Assembly (NCBI RefSeq): GCF_002872075.1
Contig: NZ_PGGU01000004.1
Location: 157,246-221,245, forward strand
From: Microbacterium aurantiacum
Lineage (GTDB): Bacteria > Actinomycetota > Actinomycetes > Actinomycetales > Microbacteriaceae
Length of the DNA: 64,000 nucleotides
Reading direction: 5' to 3'
Made by a program: the position numbers and the translations under genes
The notes under the pieces: generated by a model
Told to the model about the DNA's origin: nothing
What the model saw: the letters and a program-made list of their open reading frames with translations, nothing else
Database searches by the model: none
Shown here: positions 52,949 through 62,401 of the stretch, piece after piece
How positions within the stretch are numbered: position 1 is the stretch's first letter
Layout of the letters: each line of letters begins with the position of its first letter

Positions 52949-55198
52949 CTACGCGAGCAGCGGGGCATCCGCACCGCGCCAGGCGAACAGGGATCGCGGG
53001 AACAGCAGGGCGCTCACCCGGGAACGTCGATCCACGCTCCGATGCAGCTGTCGGAGGACCGAGGCGAGGGGTGCGGAGAGATCGCCGGCCTCCGCTCCGC
53101 TCCGGGCGTAGCTCGCCTGCTCGACGGCATCGATGAGCCGCTTCAGGGCAGCGGCATCCGCGCCGCGCTCGCGCGCAAGGGTCGCTCCGCGCGTGCGGGG
53201 AGTGTCGGCATCCGACACTCCGATCCCCAGATCCAGCAGGGTGTCCCGCAGCTCGGCCCAGGCGGCCATCGCGTCGCCGTCACGCGCGCGGCGGCCCCGG
53301 AAGGCGCGTCGGATGCGACGGATCAGGGCCGGAAGCAGCACGATCAGCAGAACGCCGCCGGCGCCGATCACGATCGGCATCGGGTCGAGCGCCCGCAGCG
53401 GTCCCGTCGCCCCGGCAGTGCCGCCGGCGTCGTCGCGCTCGATCTCCGGGTCGTCCGTGGCCTCTGCCCCCGGTGACGCGGTCGGCACAGGTGTCGCAGG
53501 GCCCCCTGGTCCCGTTCCGGTCGTCGTGGCCGGCTCGAACCGGGTCGGTACGCCGAGGGAGGCGGTCGGCTCGAACGGCACCCATCCGATGCCCTGGAAG
53601 TACACCTCCGGCCAGGAATGCAACTGGTCGCTCGTCACGGAGAACACCGACTCCTCGCCGCGCTCCTGGTCGGTGAGGAGGCCGGGAAGATAACCGACGA
53701 CGATGCGCACCTGCATCCCCAGCTCTTCCGCCATCAGTGCGAAGGCGCCGGCGAAGTGGATGCAGTATCCGGCGCGCACGTCCAGGAACCGGGCGACGGC
53801 ATCGGCGCCGGTGCCATCGAACTCCTCCTCGACCGGCGTATCGAGCGAGTAGGTGAACTCGCCGCGGAACCAGGTCTGCAGCGCGAGGAGCCTGTCGTAG
53901 TCGGTGCCGGCGTCGGCCGTCACCTCCGCGGCGGTCTCGCCGATCACAGCGGGCAGTTCGATCGGCGGGTCGTCCGTCTCGGCGGGCGGTGCGGCAGACG
54001 AGGCCCTGACCTGCTCGAGCGTCGGGGTGACCGCGACCGACGACACGGTGTAGTCGTTGCTGAGCGCGTCCGCCCGCTCGGATACGACCGTGCGGTTGGA
54101 GGGCATCACCATCCACGACGACGGCGCTCCCTGGATCCTGGTCGCGGCGTAGGGGACCGGCAGCCAGGCGCTGGACATCCGCAGGATCCGGATCGAGGTG
54201 CGCCGGCTGTCGGTCTCGACGTCCTCGTTCCAGTCGGGCGCGCCGAAGCCGTCGGACTGCGACTGCAGTTCGGACTCGTCAGGATGCCAGACACGGCCGT
54301 CGAACTGTGAGAGGGTCGCGAGTCTCAGATACGGGGCTGTCTCGCCCTCAGCGGCGACGGTCAGCACTTCGACCGGCGCCGGACGGCGCAGGTCGTCGCC
54401 GAGTTTCAGCGACGCGTTGACGGTGACGCCGACGCTCGACCCGGCCCAGCTCGCCGACACCGGCAGCCCGGGTGCGATCATCATGGTCGCCGCCAGCGCG
54501 ACGACGCCGATCCCGGCCGTGATCGTCGGTGCGGCCCGGCTGGGCGCGTCCGGTCGTCGCCGAGCGGTGTAACCGAACAGCACCAGCATCAGCACCCCGA
54601 GCATCACGAACCACACCACGTTCGCGCCGCTGACGGTGACGATCATCGGCAGCGCGCCGACGACCGCCGCGAGGAGACCGGCGAGCAGAGCGATCCGCTG
54701 CGCGAGCAATTGATCGAGGAGGATCGCGACCACCGCGAAGCCGGAGGCGAGCACCAGCTGCAGCCCCGGCGTGGCGTTCAGCGGCGCCGCTCCGTAGGTG
54801 ATCTCCTCCCACGCGCTGGAGGCGAGCGAGCCGAACACCGACCATGTGCTCGGGGTCGGCACGAGGCCGAAGAGCGCGGTGTCTCCGGCGACCAGCAGGG
54901 TCACGGTTCCGATGGCGGCCAAGGCCTGCGCGAGAAGGGTCCCGATGTCCCGCATCCAATCCGGCCGTCGTTGCCAAAGGGTCCGCATGCCGATCCCGGT
55001 GAGCGCAGTCACGACGATCACCGCGGTGGCGGCGAGCGACCAGGCACCCGGTTCGATCACGGCGGTGAAGGGCCACAGCGCGACGAACCCCGCGGCAGCG
55101 GCGAGAGCGCCCGGGACGAGCCGCTGGGTGGGCACCTCCTCATCCCGGCGCCACCGGATCGCGCCGGCGTCCTGGCGCTCGTGCTCACGCCGGCGCAT
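52949..55198 (-). CDS. Transglutaminase-like membrane protein (TgpA-like)
   Basis: 749 residues. About six N-terminal membrane helices (to about 230), an extracytoplasmic transglutaminase-core domain with the catalytic Cys in RAGYCIHFAGAFALMAEELG, His in SDQLHSWPEVYF and the Asp/Glu position in WVPFEPT, then a C-terminal membrane helix and a DUF4129-type tail. It is the third gene of the MoxR-DUF58-TgpA set. ATG 55198 overlaps the DUF58 stop by 14 bases. The cellular target is unknown for most actinobacterial members. Confidence 0.88.
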   Translation of the reverse strand: MRRREHERQDAGAIRWRRDEEVPTQRLVPGALAAAAGFVALWPFTAVIEPGAWSLAATAVIVVTALTGIGMRTLWQRRPDWMRDIGTLLAQALAAIGTVTLLVAGDTALFGLVPTPSTWSVFGSLASSAWEEITYGAAPLNATPGLQLVLASGFAVVAILLDQLLAQRIALLAGLLAAVVGALPMIVTVSGANVVWFVMLGVLMLVLFGYTARRRPDAPSRAAPTITAGIGVVALAATMMIAPGLPVSASWAGSSVGVTVNASLKLGDDLRRPAPVEVLTVAAEGETAPYLRLATLSQFDGRVWHPDESELQSQSDGFGAPDWNEDVETDSRRTSIRILRMSSAWLPVPYAATRIQGAPSSWMVMPSNRTVVSERADALSNDYTVSSVAVTPTLEQVRASSAAPPAETDDPPIELPAVIGETAAEVTADAGTDYDRLLALQTWFRGEFTYSLDTPVEEEFDGTGADAVARFLDVRAGYCIHFAGAFALMAEELGMQVRIVVGYLPGLLTDQERGEESVFSVTSDQLHSWPEVYFQGIGWVPFEPTASLGVPTRFEPATTTGTGPGGPATPVPTASPGAEATDDPEIERDDAGGTAGATGPLRALDPMPIVIGAGGVLLIVLLPALIRRIRRAFRGRRARDGDAMAAWAELRDTLLDLGIGVSDADTPRTRGATLARERGADAAALKRLIDAVEQASYARSGAEAGDLSAPLASVLRQLHRSVDRRSRVSALLFPRSLFAWRGADAPLLA

Positions 55199-56375
55199 CG
55201 CCGACCCCGGCTCGCTGCGGCAAGGCCTCTTCCCACGCATCGGCGATGTCGTCACCGAGCTCCGCCGTCGACCAGCCGTGCGCGGCGGCGGCCGTCATCG
55301 CCCCTGGCAGGGGCTCCGTCGCGAACAGCATCGCGGCCGCAGCTCCGGCCGGTCGCAGCAGAGCGGCGTCCTCCTCATCGATCCGCCCGGTGACGTACAC
55401 GAGCGGGCCGGGGGGCGTGCCCCCGACGAGCGTCGGCAGGTCTCGGGAGTCACCGCGCGGCGACACCATCGCCAGCGCGACGAGCAGTCCGTCGCGGTCG
55501 TCTTCGTGCCCACGCAGCGTTCCGAGCACGTTCCCGGCACTGTCGATCACGTCGACGCTGTAGCCCTCCTGAACCAGGTGGATCGCGGCGGAGGCGCACA
55601 GCGAGACCGCGGTCTCGAATCGGGGGTCGGCGGTGTCGCCCGGGCGATCCCAGTGGGCGGCGCTGCGATCGAGCACGACGAGCGCGTCGGGGCTGGACTC
55701 CTCCTCTTCCTGCCGCACCATCAACTGGCCGCGGTGCGCGGTGGCCCGCCAGTGGATGCGGCGCATCGAGTCCCCGGAGATGTAGTGGCGGGGGGAGAGA
55801 TTGTCGCTGCCCTGCCCGAGCCTGCTGGAGGACGTGTGCGCGGTGCCCCCCGCCGCGCCGACGCGGACGGTGAGAGGTGCGAGAGTGAAGACCTCGGGAA
55901 CCACGGTCACGGTGCGGGTCTCGCCGAACTCCTGCTCCCGCTGGGCGAGGCCGAAGGGGTCGACGGTGCGCAGCATGAGCGGGCCGATCTGCCAGATACC
56001 GCGACGCACTCCGGTGATGACGTAGTCCAGCTGCCCGCTGCGCGGCGGGTACTCGCCGCCCGAATCGCCGACGACGGCAGCGGGGAGCACGTCGCGCCAC
56101 AGGCCGTGCGGGATGCGGATGGCGCGCAGGTTGAACCGCAGCGTCACCCTGGACAGCTCGGAGACCGTGATCAGGTCGGTCGAGATCTGCCGGGTCACGG
56201 TGCCGGTGCGCCGAGGGAGCCGCACGACGAGAACCGCGAGCACGGTGAGCACGAAGAGCAGGATCCCGATGTAGAGCAGGATCGGCGCGGCGACGGCGTT
56301 CGCGAGGAGCACGCAGACGAGGCCGGCGAGAAGAGCCGCTGCTCCTCGCCCGGTGAGGGATCGCCGTCGTCGCAT
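55185..56375 (-). CDS. DUF58 domain-containing membrane protein
   Basis: 396 residues: two N-terminal membrane helices (about 10-50), then a soluble part with the DUF58 core stretch RRIHWRATAHRGQLMVRQEEEES and a vWA-like fold. It works with MoxR ATPases in many bacteria. It overlaps the transglutaminase gene by 14 bases and starts 11 bases after the MoxR stop. Role in the cell envelope is inferred from the operon. Confidence 0.88.
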   Translation of the reverse strand: MRRRRSLTGRGAAALLAGLVCVLLANAVAAPILLYIGILLFVLTVLAVLVVRLPRRTGTVTRQISTDLITVSELSRVTLRFNLRAIRIPHGLWRDVLPAAVVGDSGGEYPPRSGQLDYVITGVRRGIWQIGPLMLRTVDPFGLAQREQEFGETRTVTVVPEVFTLAPLTVRVGAAGGTAHTSSSRLGQGSDNLSPRHYISGDSMRRIHWRATAHRGQLMVRQEEEESSPDALVVLDRSAAHWDRPGDTADPRFETAVSLCASAAIHLVQEGYSVDVIDSAGNVLGTLRGHEDDRDGLLVALAMVSPRGDSRDLPTLVGGTPPGPLVYVTGRIDEEDAALLRPAGAAAAMLFATEPLPGAMTAAAAHGWSTAELGDDIADAWEEALPQRAGVGDAPA

Positions 56376-56386
56376 GTGTCGGGTCC

Positions 56387-57376
56387 TCAGGATCGGGCGG
56401 CGACCGGGACGCGCACTCGATCCGCGATCTGCGCGAGTGCGGCCTCGACCGGCTGCGCGCCGGCGCGGTGCGCGCCCCGCGCGGGCAGCAGTCGGTGCGC
56501 GAACACCGGGACGAGGAGTGCAGTGAGGTCATCCGGGATCACGAACTCGCGCCCGTCGAGCGCCGCCCAGACCTTGGCGGCGCGGACGAGCTGCAGCGTG
56601 GCACGCGGGCTCGCTCCGAGATGCAGGCTCGGGTCGACTCGGGTGGCCTGGGCGAGGGCGACCGCGTACTCCTCCAGCGCCGGTGCGACGTGCACGGATC
56701 GCGCCCACGCGACGAGCCGGCTGATGTCCGTGGCGTCCACCACGGCGGCGACGGCGGCGAGCGGGTTCACGACGTCGCGCTGGCGCAGCATGAGCGCCTC
56801 GGCCGCGGCATCCGGGTAGCCCATCGAGATCCGCATCATGAAGCGGTCGCGCTGCGCCTCCGGCAGCGCGTAGGTCCCCTCCATCTCGAGAGGGTTCTGC
56901 GTCGCGACGACGAGGAACGGGCGCGGCAGCGGATGGGTGTCACCGTCGACGGTGACCTGCCCCTCCTCCATCGCCTCGAGCAGCGCCGACTGGGTCTTGG
57001 GGGAGGAGCGGTTGATCTCGTCGGCGATCACGATGTGCGCGAAGATGGCGCCGCGCTTGAACTCGAACTCGCGGTCGACCGGGTTGTACACGGAGACGCC
57101 GGTGACGTCGCCCGGCAGCAGGTCGGGAGTGAACTGGATGCGGCGCACGGTCGCGTCGACGCTGGCGGCCAGCGCTCGCGCCAGCATGGTCTTGCCGACC
57201 CCCGGTACATCCTCGATGAGGAGGTGCCCCTCGGCCAGCAGGCAGATGAGCGCGCTGCGCACGGCGTCCGGCTTTCCGTCGATCACCGCTCCGACGGAGC
57301 CGAGGATCGCGGATGTCTGCGCGGCGAACTGCTCGGCGCCGATCTCGGCCGGGATCATGGGGGCGGTGTCTGGCAT
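56387..57376 (-). CDS. MoxR-family AAA+ ATPase
   Basis: 329 residues. Walker A is GVGKT (59-63), Walker B IADE (Asp119, Glu120), sensor region ATQNPLEMEGTY and a C-terminal lid. MoxR proteins act as chaperones for vWA-containing partners, here the DUF58 protein. First gene of the operon; divergent from the SRP RNA gene. The start is preceded by GAGAGGGAACGC. Confidence 0.9.
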   Translation of the reverse strand: MPDTAPMIPAEIGAEQFAAQTSAILGSVGAVIDGKPDAVRSALICLLAEGHLLIEDVPGVGKTMLARALAASVDATVRRIQFTPDLLPGDVTGVSVYNPVDREFEFKRGAIFAHIVIADEINRSSPKTQSALLEAMEEGQVTVDGDTHPLPRPFLVVATQNPLEMEGTYALPEAQRDRFMMRISMGYPDAAAEALMLRQRDVVNPLAAVAAVVDATDISRLVAWARSVHVAPALEEYAVALAQATRVDPSLHLGASPRATLQLVRAAKVWAALDGREFVIPDDLTALLVPVFAHRLLPARGAHRAGAQPVEAALAQIADRVRVPVAARS

Positions 57377-57479
57377 GCGTTCCCTCTCGCGTGAGCGCTG
57401 CGATGCGCGTGAATCGATCGTAACCCCGCGGGGGCGTGGTCGTCCGGTCTCCCGGACGCGGGCAGTCCGAACGTTCAGG

Positions 57480-57485
57480 TAAGAT
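57480..57485 (+). promoter_or_regulatory. -10 box of the SRP RNA gene
   Basis: TAAGAT ends seven bases before the 5' end of the RNA. No strong -35 was found. Confidence 0.45.
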
Positions 57486-57492
57486 GATTGAC

Positions 57493-57580
57493 GGCTCTCC
57501 GCGTGGCGGCATCCAGGCCAATTCCCCCAGGGCGGAAACGCAGCAAGGGTAACCGGGCTCTGCCGGGTGCGCGGAGGGTC
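57493..57580 (+). ncRNA. ffs: Signal recognition particle RNA (4.5S type)
   Basis: An 88-nt stem-loop. The base is an 11-bp helix (GGCTCTCCGCG with CGCGGAGGGTC, two G-U pairs); the apex carries the SRP core GGCGGAAACGCAGCAAGG with the symmetric and asymmetric loops bound by Ffh. It is short, like other bacterial SRP RNAs of this group. Ends are inferred from pairing. Confidence 0.9.
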
Positions 57581-57628
57581 ACTTCTTTCTTTCAGCGTCC
57601 TCCGGGGCGGCTTTGCCAGGATCGTGAC

Positions 57629-58225
57629 GTGACCAGCCCAGCCGTCTCCCCGCGCTCGAACCCGATCGGCCGGTTCGCCTCGCCGGTCGTGCTCCTCGCC
57701 GCCATGTGGATCATCCAGTTCGCGGATGCCTTACTGCCCGGCTCGTTCACCGGCTTCGGCCTGCGCTCGTGGGATCTCTCCGGTCTCGTCGGTATCGCGC
57801 TGGGGCCGTTGCTCCATGCCGACTGGGCACACCTGATCGCCAACTCGGTGCCGTTGCTCGTGCTCGGCTGCCTGGTCGCGGTGGAGGGCGCTCGCCGATT
57901 CTGGGCCGTGACCGCGATCGTCGCGATCATCGGGGGCGCCGGCACCTGGCTGCTGAACGCACCGGGAGCGCTGACGGTGGGGGCGTCTGGGCTCGTGTTC
58001 GGCTACTTCGGCTATGTCGTGATGCGGGTGTTCGCGCCGGGCCGGGTTCCGCACCGGGTGCTGTACGCCGCGATCGCGCTGATCGTCATCGTGCTCTACG
58101 GAGGCTCGATGCTGGCCGGCGTCGTCGGCGTACGCGACGGCGTCTCCTGGCAGGCGCATCTGTTCGGAGCGATCGGCGGCGGGCTGGCGGCCCTCACCGG
58201 CAGACGCGGGACACGGTCCGGATGA
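57629..58225 (+). CDS. Rhomboid-family intramembrane serine protease
   Basis: 198 residues with about six membrane segments. Catalytic Ser120 in TVGASGLVFGYFGY and His177 in SWQAHLFGAIGGG are in place; HADWAHLIANS in the second helix is also typical. It cleaves membrane proteins within the bilayer; substrates unknown. GTG 57629 follows CAGGAT by six bases and is where homology begins; the frame runs upstream into the SRP RNA and is not coding there. Its stop overlaps the next start by four bases. Confidence 0.87.
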   Translation: MTSPAVSPRSNPIGRFASPVVLLAAMWIIQFADALLPGSFTGFGLRSWDLSGLVGIALGPLLHADWAHLIANSVPLLVLGCLVAVEGARRFWAVTAIVAIIGGAGTWLLNAPGALTVGASGLVFGYFGYVVMRVFAPGRVPHRVLYAAIALIVIVLYGGSMLAGVVGVRDGVSWQAHLFGAIGGGLAALTGRRGTRSG

Positions 58226-58920
58226 GCGCCCGGCCCACCCCGGCGCGCAACCGGAGCGGAAAAGCAGCGCGCAGCCGGAGGAGACGGACGACGCGCCGCG
58301 GGGCGCGGAGGCCCGGTGCACGCCGGCAGGCGGCTCTCCGGTTGCAGCGACTGCGGATGCTCCGGCGCATCCTGATCTCAGCGGCCGTCGTCGTGGCGGT
58401 CGTCGGGCTCGCCGTGCTCCTGCCGTTCAGCCTCGGGCGGGAACCCGCACCGGTCTGCGCGGCCGACGCGGGCGCCTTCCCGGACGCCGGAGTCGAGGGC
58501 TGGCGGGGCGAGCAGCTCGAGAACGCCGCGACGATCATGCAGACGGCATCCGGACTCGGTTTCGGTCGCGACGGGCAGATCATCGGGGTGATGACCGCCA
58601 TGGGCGAGAGCGGGCTGCGCAACATCGACTACGGCGACTGGGAGACGATCGGATTCCGCAACCCCGACGGCACGCGGACCTCGAGCATCGGGCTCTTCCA
58701 GCAGCAGGACTGGTGGGGGAGCGTCGAGACCCGGATGGATCCGGCATCCTCCGCCACGCTCTTCTACACCCGTCTCGGCGGACTCGAGGGATGGCAGCAG
58801 ATGACGCCGTCGCACGCGATCCACCGTGTGCAGATCAACACCGACCCCGACTACTACTCCCAGTACGCCGCGGATGCGACGGCGGTCGTCGACGCGCTGT
58901 CCGGCCCCTGCGCCGCCTAA
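58222..58920 (+). CDS. Membrane-anchored lysozyme/transglycosylase-like protein
   Basis: 232 residues. An Arg-rich N-terminus (about 1-48), one membrane helix (about 50-70), then an extracellular domain with AMGESGLRNIDYGDWE, SIGLFQQQDWWG and the Tyr-rich tail, a lysozyme-like fold seen in actinobacterial conjugation and wall proteins; the Glu in MGESG is the likely catalytic acid. Overlaps the rhomboid stop by four bases (ATGA). Probably a peptidoglycan-acting enzyme. Evidence is by motif pattern only. Confidence 0.75.
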   Translation: MSARPTPARNRSGKAARSRRRRTTRRGARRPGARRQAALRLQRLRMLRRILISAAVVVAVVGLAVLLPFSLGREPAPVCAADAGAFPDAGVEGWRGEQLENAATIMQTASGLGFGRDGQIIGVMTAMGESGLRNIDYGDWETIGFRNPDGTRTSSIGLFQQQDWWGSVETRMDPASSATLFYTRLGGLEGWQQMTPSHAIHRVQINTDPDYYSQYAADATAVVDALSGPCAA

Positions 58921-58929
58921 GCTGAAGCC

Positions 58930-61047
58930 GTGGCGCGGAGCATCTACATCACCTCGGCCGAAGGACACAGCGGCAAGTCGACGGTCGCGCTCGGCGCGCT
59001 GGACGCGCTGATGCGCGTGACCCCGCGGGTGGGGGTGTTCCGCCCGATCGCACGGTCGGCCGACGAACGCGACTACGTGCTGGAGCTCCTGCTCGCGCAC
59101 GACGGCGTGCACCTCGACTACGAGGACTGCGTCGGCGTCACCTACGACGATGTGCGCGACGATCCCGACCGCGCCCTCTCCACGATCGTGTCGAGATTCA
59201 AAGCGGTCGAGGCCAGGTGCGATGCGGTCGTCATCGTCGGCAGCGACTACACCGATGTCGCCAGCCCCGCCGAACTCGGATACAACGCGCGCATCGCGGC
59301 CAACCTCGGCGCCCCGGTGCTGCTCGTGCTCAGCGGTCGCGATCAGCAGCGCCAGGGCGACCAGCTGGGCACCACCACCGCCCGCGTCCCGTCGGCGGTC
59401 GGCCAGATCGCGGCGCTCGCCGTCGCCGAACTCGGCGAGGAACGCGCCGAGCTCTTCGCGGTGGTCGTCAACCGGGCCGACCCCGACGTGCTGGATCAGA
59501 CGATCGAGTCCGTGCGATCCGCGCTGACGGCTGCGGCGACACCGGTCTGGGCGATCCCGGAGGATCGCAGTCTCATCGCCCCGTCGATGCGCGGCATCCT
59601 CGCATCCGTCGACGGCCGACTCGTCAAGGGCGACCCCGAGCTGCTCGGGCGCGAAGTGCTCAGCGTCGTCGTCGCCGGGATGTCGATGGTCAACGTGCTG
59701 CCGCGACTCACCGAGGACGCCGTCGTCGTGATCCCGGCAGACCGCACAGAGGTGCTCCTCGCGACACTGCTCGCGAACGCATCCGGCACCTTTCCCCGCG
59801 TGTCCGGAATCATCCTGAACGGCCCCTTCCCGTTGCCCGAGCCCATCGACCGTCTCATCGACGGCTTCACCTCCACCGTCCCGATCATCGCCACAGACCT
59901 CGGCACCTATGAGACGACACTGCGGGTGATGGGCACACGCGGGCGTGTAAGCGCCGACTCCCGCCGTCGCTACGACACGGCGCTGGGGCTCTTCCAGACG
60001 CATGTCGACATCACCGAGCTCGCCACGCAGCTCGGGCTCGCGGAATCCCGCGTGGTCACTCCGCTGATGTTCGAGTACGGGCTCATCGAACGCGCCCGCG
60101 CCGACCGCAAGCGCATCGTGCTGCCGGAGGGCGGCGACGACCGTATCCTCAAGGCCGCTGCCACACTGCTGGCCAGAGAGGTCGCCGATCTCACGATCCT
60201 GGGGGATGAGTCCGAGATCCGCGCCCGTGCCACCGCGCTCGGTCTCGACCTGGCCGCGGCCCAGGTGCTCAGCCCGTTCGACCCCGAGCTCGTCGAACGC
60301 TTCGCGACGGAGTACGCGCGGCTGCGCGCTCACAAGGGCATCACACTCGCGCAGGCGGCGGACACCGTCACCGATGTGTCGTACTTCGGAACGATGATGG
60401 TGCACCTCGGGCTCGCCGACGGCATGGTCTCGGGAGCCGCGCACACGACCGCGCACACCATCCGCCCGTCGTTCGAGATCATCAAGACGAAGCCGGGGGT
60501 GAACGTCGTCTCCAGCGTGTTCCTCATGGCGCTCGCAGACCGGGTGCTCGTCTACGGCGACTGCGCGGTGATCCCCGATCCGACCAGTGCGCAGCTCGCC
60601 GACATCGCGATCTCGTCTGCCGCCACCGCCCGCCAGTTCGGCATCGAGCCCCGCGTGGCCATGCTGTCCTATTCGACCGGCGAGTCCGGCACCGGTGCGG
60701 ACGTCGACAAGGTCCGCGAAGCGACCGCTCTCGTGCGGGAGCGCGCGCCGGAACTCCTCGTCGAAGGGCCGATCCAGTACGACGCGGCGGCGGATGCCGC
60801 GGTCGCAGCGGCGAAGCTCCCTGGTTCCGCCGTGGCCGGACGCGCGACGGTGTTCGTGTTTCCCGACCTCAACACCGGGAACAACACCTACAAGGCGGTG
60901 CAGCGCTCCGCCGGCGCGGTGGCGATCGGACCGGTGCTGCAGGGGCTGAACAAGCCGATCAACGACCTGTCCCGCGGCGCCCTGGTCGACGACATCGTCA
61001 ACACGGTCGCGATCACGGCGATCCAGGCGCAGGGAGGGGCGGCATGA
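58930..61047 (+). CDS. pta: Phosphate acetyltransferase
   Basis: 705 residues, the long Pta form: N-terminal BioD-like P-loop (SAEGHSGKSTV, about 9-19), a DRTGG domain (about 220-330) and the C-terminal phosphotransacetylase domain (from RIVLPEGGDDRILKAA). It interconverts acetyl-CoA and acetyl phosphate. GTG 58930 follows TAAGCT (58918-58923) by six bases, so it may be leaderless. Its stop overlaps the acetate kinase start. Confidence 0.95.
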   Translation: MARSIYITSAEGHSGKSTVALGALDALMRVTPRVGVFRPIARSADERDYVLELLLAHDGVHLDYEDCVGVTYDDVRDDPDRALSTIVSRFKAVEARCDAVVIVGSDYTDVASPAELGYNARIAANLGAPVLLVLSGRDQQRQGDQLGTTTARVPSAVGQIAALAVAELGEERAELFAVVVNRADPDVLDQTIESVRSALTAAATPVWAIPEDRSLIAPSMRGILASVDGRLVKGDPELLGREVLSVVVAGMSMVNVLPRLTEDAVVVIPADRTEVLLATLLANASGTFPRVSGIILNGPFPLPEPIDRLIDGFTSTVPIIATDLGTYETTLRVMGTRGRVSADSRRRYDTALGLFQTHVDITELATQLGLAESRVVTPLMFEYGLIERARADRKRIVLPEGGDDRILKAAATLLAREVADLTILGDESEIRARATALGLDLAAAQVLSPFDPELVERFATEYARLRAHKGITLAQAADTVTDVSYFGTMMVHLGLADGMVSGAAHTTAHTIRPSFEIIKTKPGVNVVSSVFLMALADRVLVYGDCAVIPDPTSAQLADIAISSAATARQFGIEPRVAMLSYSTGESGTGADVDKVREATALVRERAPELLVEGPIQYDAAADAAVAAAKLPGSAVAGRATVFVFPDLNTGNNTYKAVQRSAGAVAIGPVLQGLNKPINDLSRGALVDDIVNTVAITAIQAQGGAA

Positions 61048-62267
61048 GCGTCATCCTCGTCATCAACAGCGGCTCCTCGTCGCTGAAGTACAGCCTCATC
61101 GATCTCGGACGCGAGAGCGAAATCGCCGGCGGGCTCATCGAGCGCATCGGACAGCCGGTCAGCGCGATCTCGCACACCGTGCGACAGACGGCGTCGCCGG
61201 GCGAGCCCGCGCCCACGATGCTCGACGGCACCTACACGAGCGAGCTGCCGATCATCGATCACGACCAGGCGTTCCGGGTGATGCTCGAGCAGTTCGCCGC
61301 GCACGGACCGTCGCTCGCAGAGCATCCGCCCGCCGCTGTGGGCCACCGTGTCGTGCACGGCGGATCGCGCTTCATCGCCCCCACGCCGATCACGGAAGAC
61401 GTCGAGGAGGCGATCGAGGAGCTCTCGGTGCTCGCGCCGCTGCACAACCCCGCCAATCTCGCCGGGATCGTCGCGGCGCGAGCCGTGTTCGACACCGTGC
61501 CGCACGTGGCGGTGTTCGACACCGCGTTCCACCAGACGCTGGAACCCGCGGCCTACACGTACGCGATCGATGCCGCGCTCGCCGCCGAGCATCAGGTGCG
61601 CCGCTACGGGTTCCACGGCACGAGCCATCAGTACGTGAGCGCAGCGGCCGCGGCATACATGGACCGCGATCTCGGATCGCTGAAGCAGATCGTGTTCCAC
61701 CTCGGGAACGGCGCCTCGGTGACAGCGGTCGACCGCGGTCGCTCGGTGGAGACGTCGATGGGGCTGACGCCGCTGGAGGGGCTCGTCATGGGCACGCGTT
61801 CCGGCGACATCGATGCGGCAGCGCTCCTGCACCTGGCCAGGACCGCAGGCCTCACGATCGACGATCTCGACACGCTGCTCAACAAGCGCAGCGGTCTGCT
61901 CGGGCTCGCCGGTCGCAGCGACATGCGCGACATCCTCGCCGGTGCGGATGCGGGGGAGGAAGCGTCGATCCTCGCGTTCGACGTCTACATCCACCGGCTG
62001 CGCGCCTACGCCGGCGCCTACATCGCCCAGCTCGGCGGCGTCGACGTCATCTCCTTCACCGCGGGCGTGGGCGAGAACGCCGCGCGCGTGCGCGCCGAGT
62101 CGATGTCGACGCTCGGCTTCGCCGGCGTCGAGATCGACCCTGTTCGCAACGAGTCGCGCGAGCGGGGCATCCGTCGCATCTCCACCGACGCCTCGCGGGT
62201 CGTGGTGCTCGTCGTGCCCACGAACGAAGAGCTTCAGATCGCCCGTCAGACCGCCGAGATGCTCTGA
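61044..62267 (+). CDS. ackA: Acetate kinase
   Basis: 407 residues, full length. The N-terminal VINSGSSSLKYSLI and the internal YGFHGTSHQYVS and GTRSGDIDAA signatures are intact. It turns acetyl phosphate and ADP into acetate and ATP, completing overflow metabolism with Pta. ATGA overlap with pta means one operon. A weak hairpin follows at about 62308-62336. Confidence 0.96.
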   Translation: MSVILVINSGSSSLKYSLIDLGRESEIAGGLIERIGQPVSAISHTVRQTASPGEPAPTMLDGTYTSELPIIDHDQAFRVMLEQFAAHGPSLAEHPPAAVGHRVVHGGSRFIAPTPITEDVEEAIEELSVLAPLHNPANLAGIVAARAVFDTVPHVAVFDTAFHQTLEPAAYTYAIDAALAAEHQVRRYGFHGTSHQYVSAAAAAYMDRDLGSLKQIVFHLGNGASVTAVDRGRSVETSMGLTPLEGLVMGTRSGDIDAAALLHLARTAGLTIDDLDTLLNKRSGLLGLAGRSDMRDILAGADAGEEASILAFDVYIHRLRAYAGAYIAQLGGVDVISFTAGVGENAARVRAESMSTLGFAGVEIDPVRNESRERGIRRISTDASRVVVLVVPTNEELQIARQTAEML

Positions 62268-62317
62268 CGAACCGACCGGCCCGGCGACACGCGGGGCAGC
62301 GCACGCCGGGTCCGGGG

Positions 62318-62346
62318 TTACCTCGGCCCCGAGCCCGGACTACGCT
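62318..62346 (+). promoter_or_regulatory. Promoter before beta-phosphoglucomutase
   Basis: TTACCT (62318-62323), 17-base spacer, TACGCT (62341-62346). Start about 62353, 50 bases before the GTG, which has GGAGG nearby. It lies within an imperfect hairpin (62308-62336) that may end the ackA transcript. Confidence 0.55.
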
Positions 62347-62401
62347 TGCACAGTGGCACGGAGCAGTGCCGAACCCCTCGTCCTTTCTTCCGGAGGTTCC
62401 C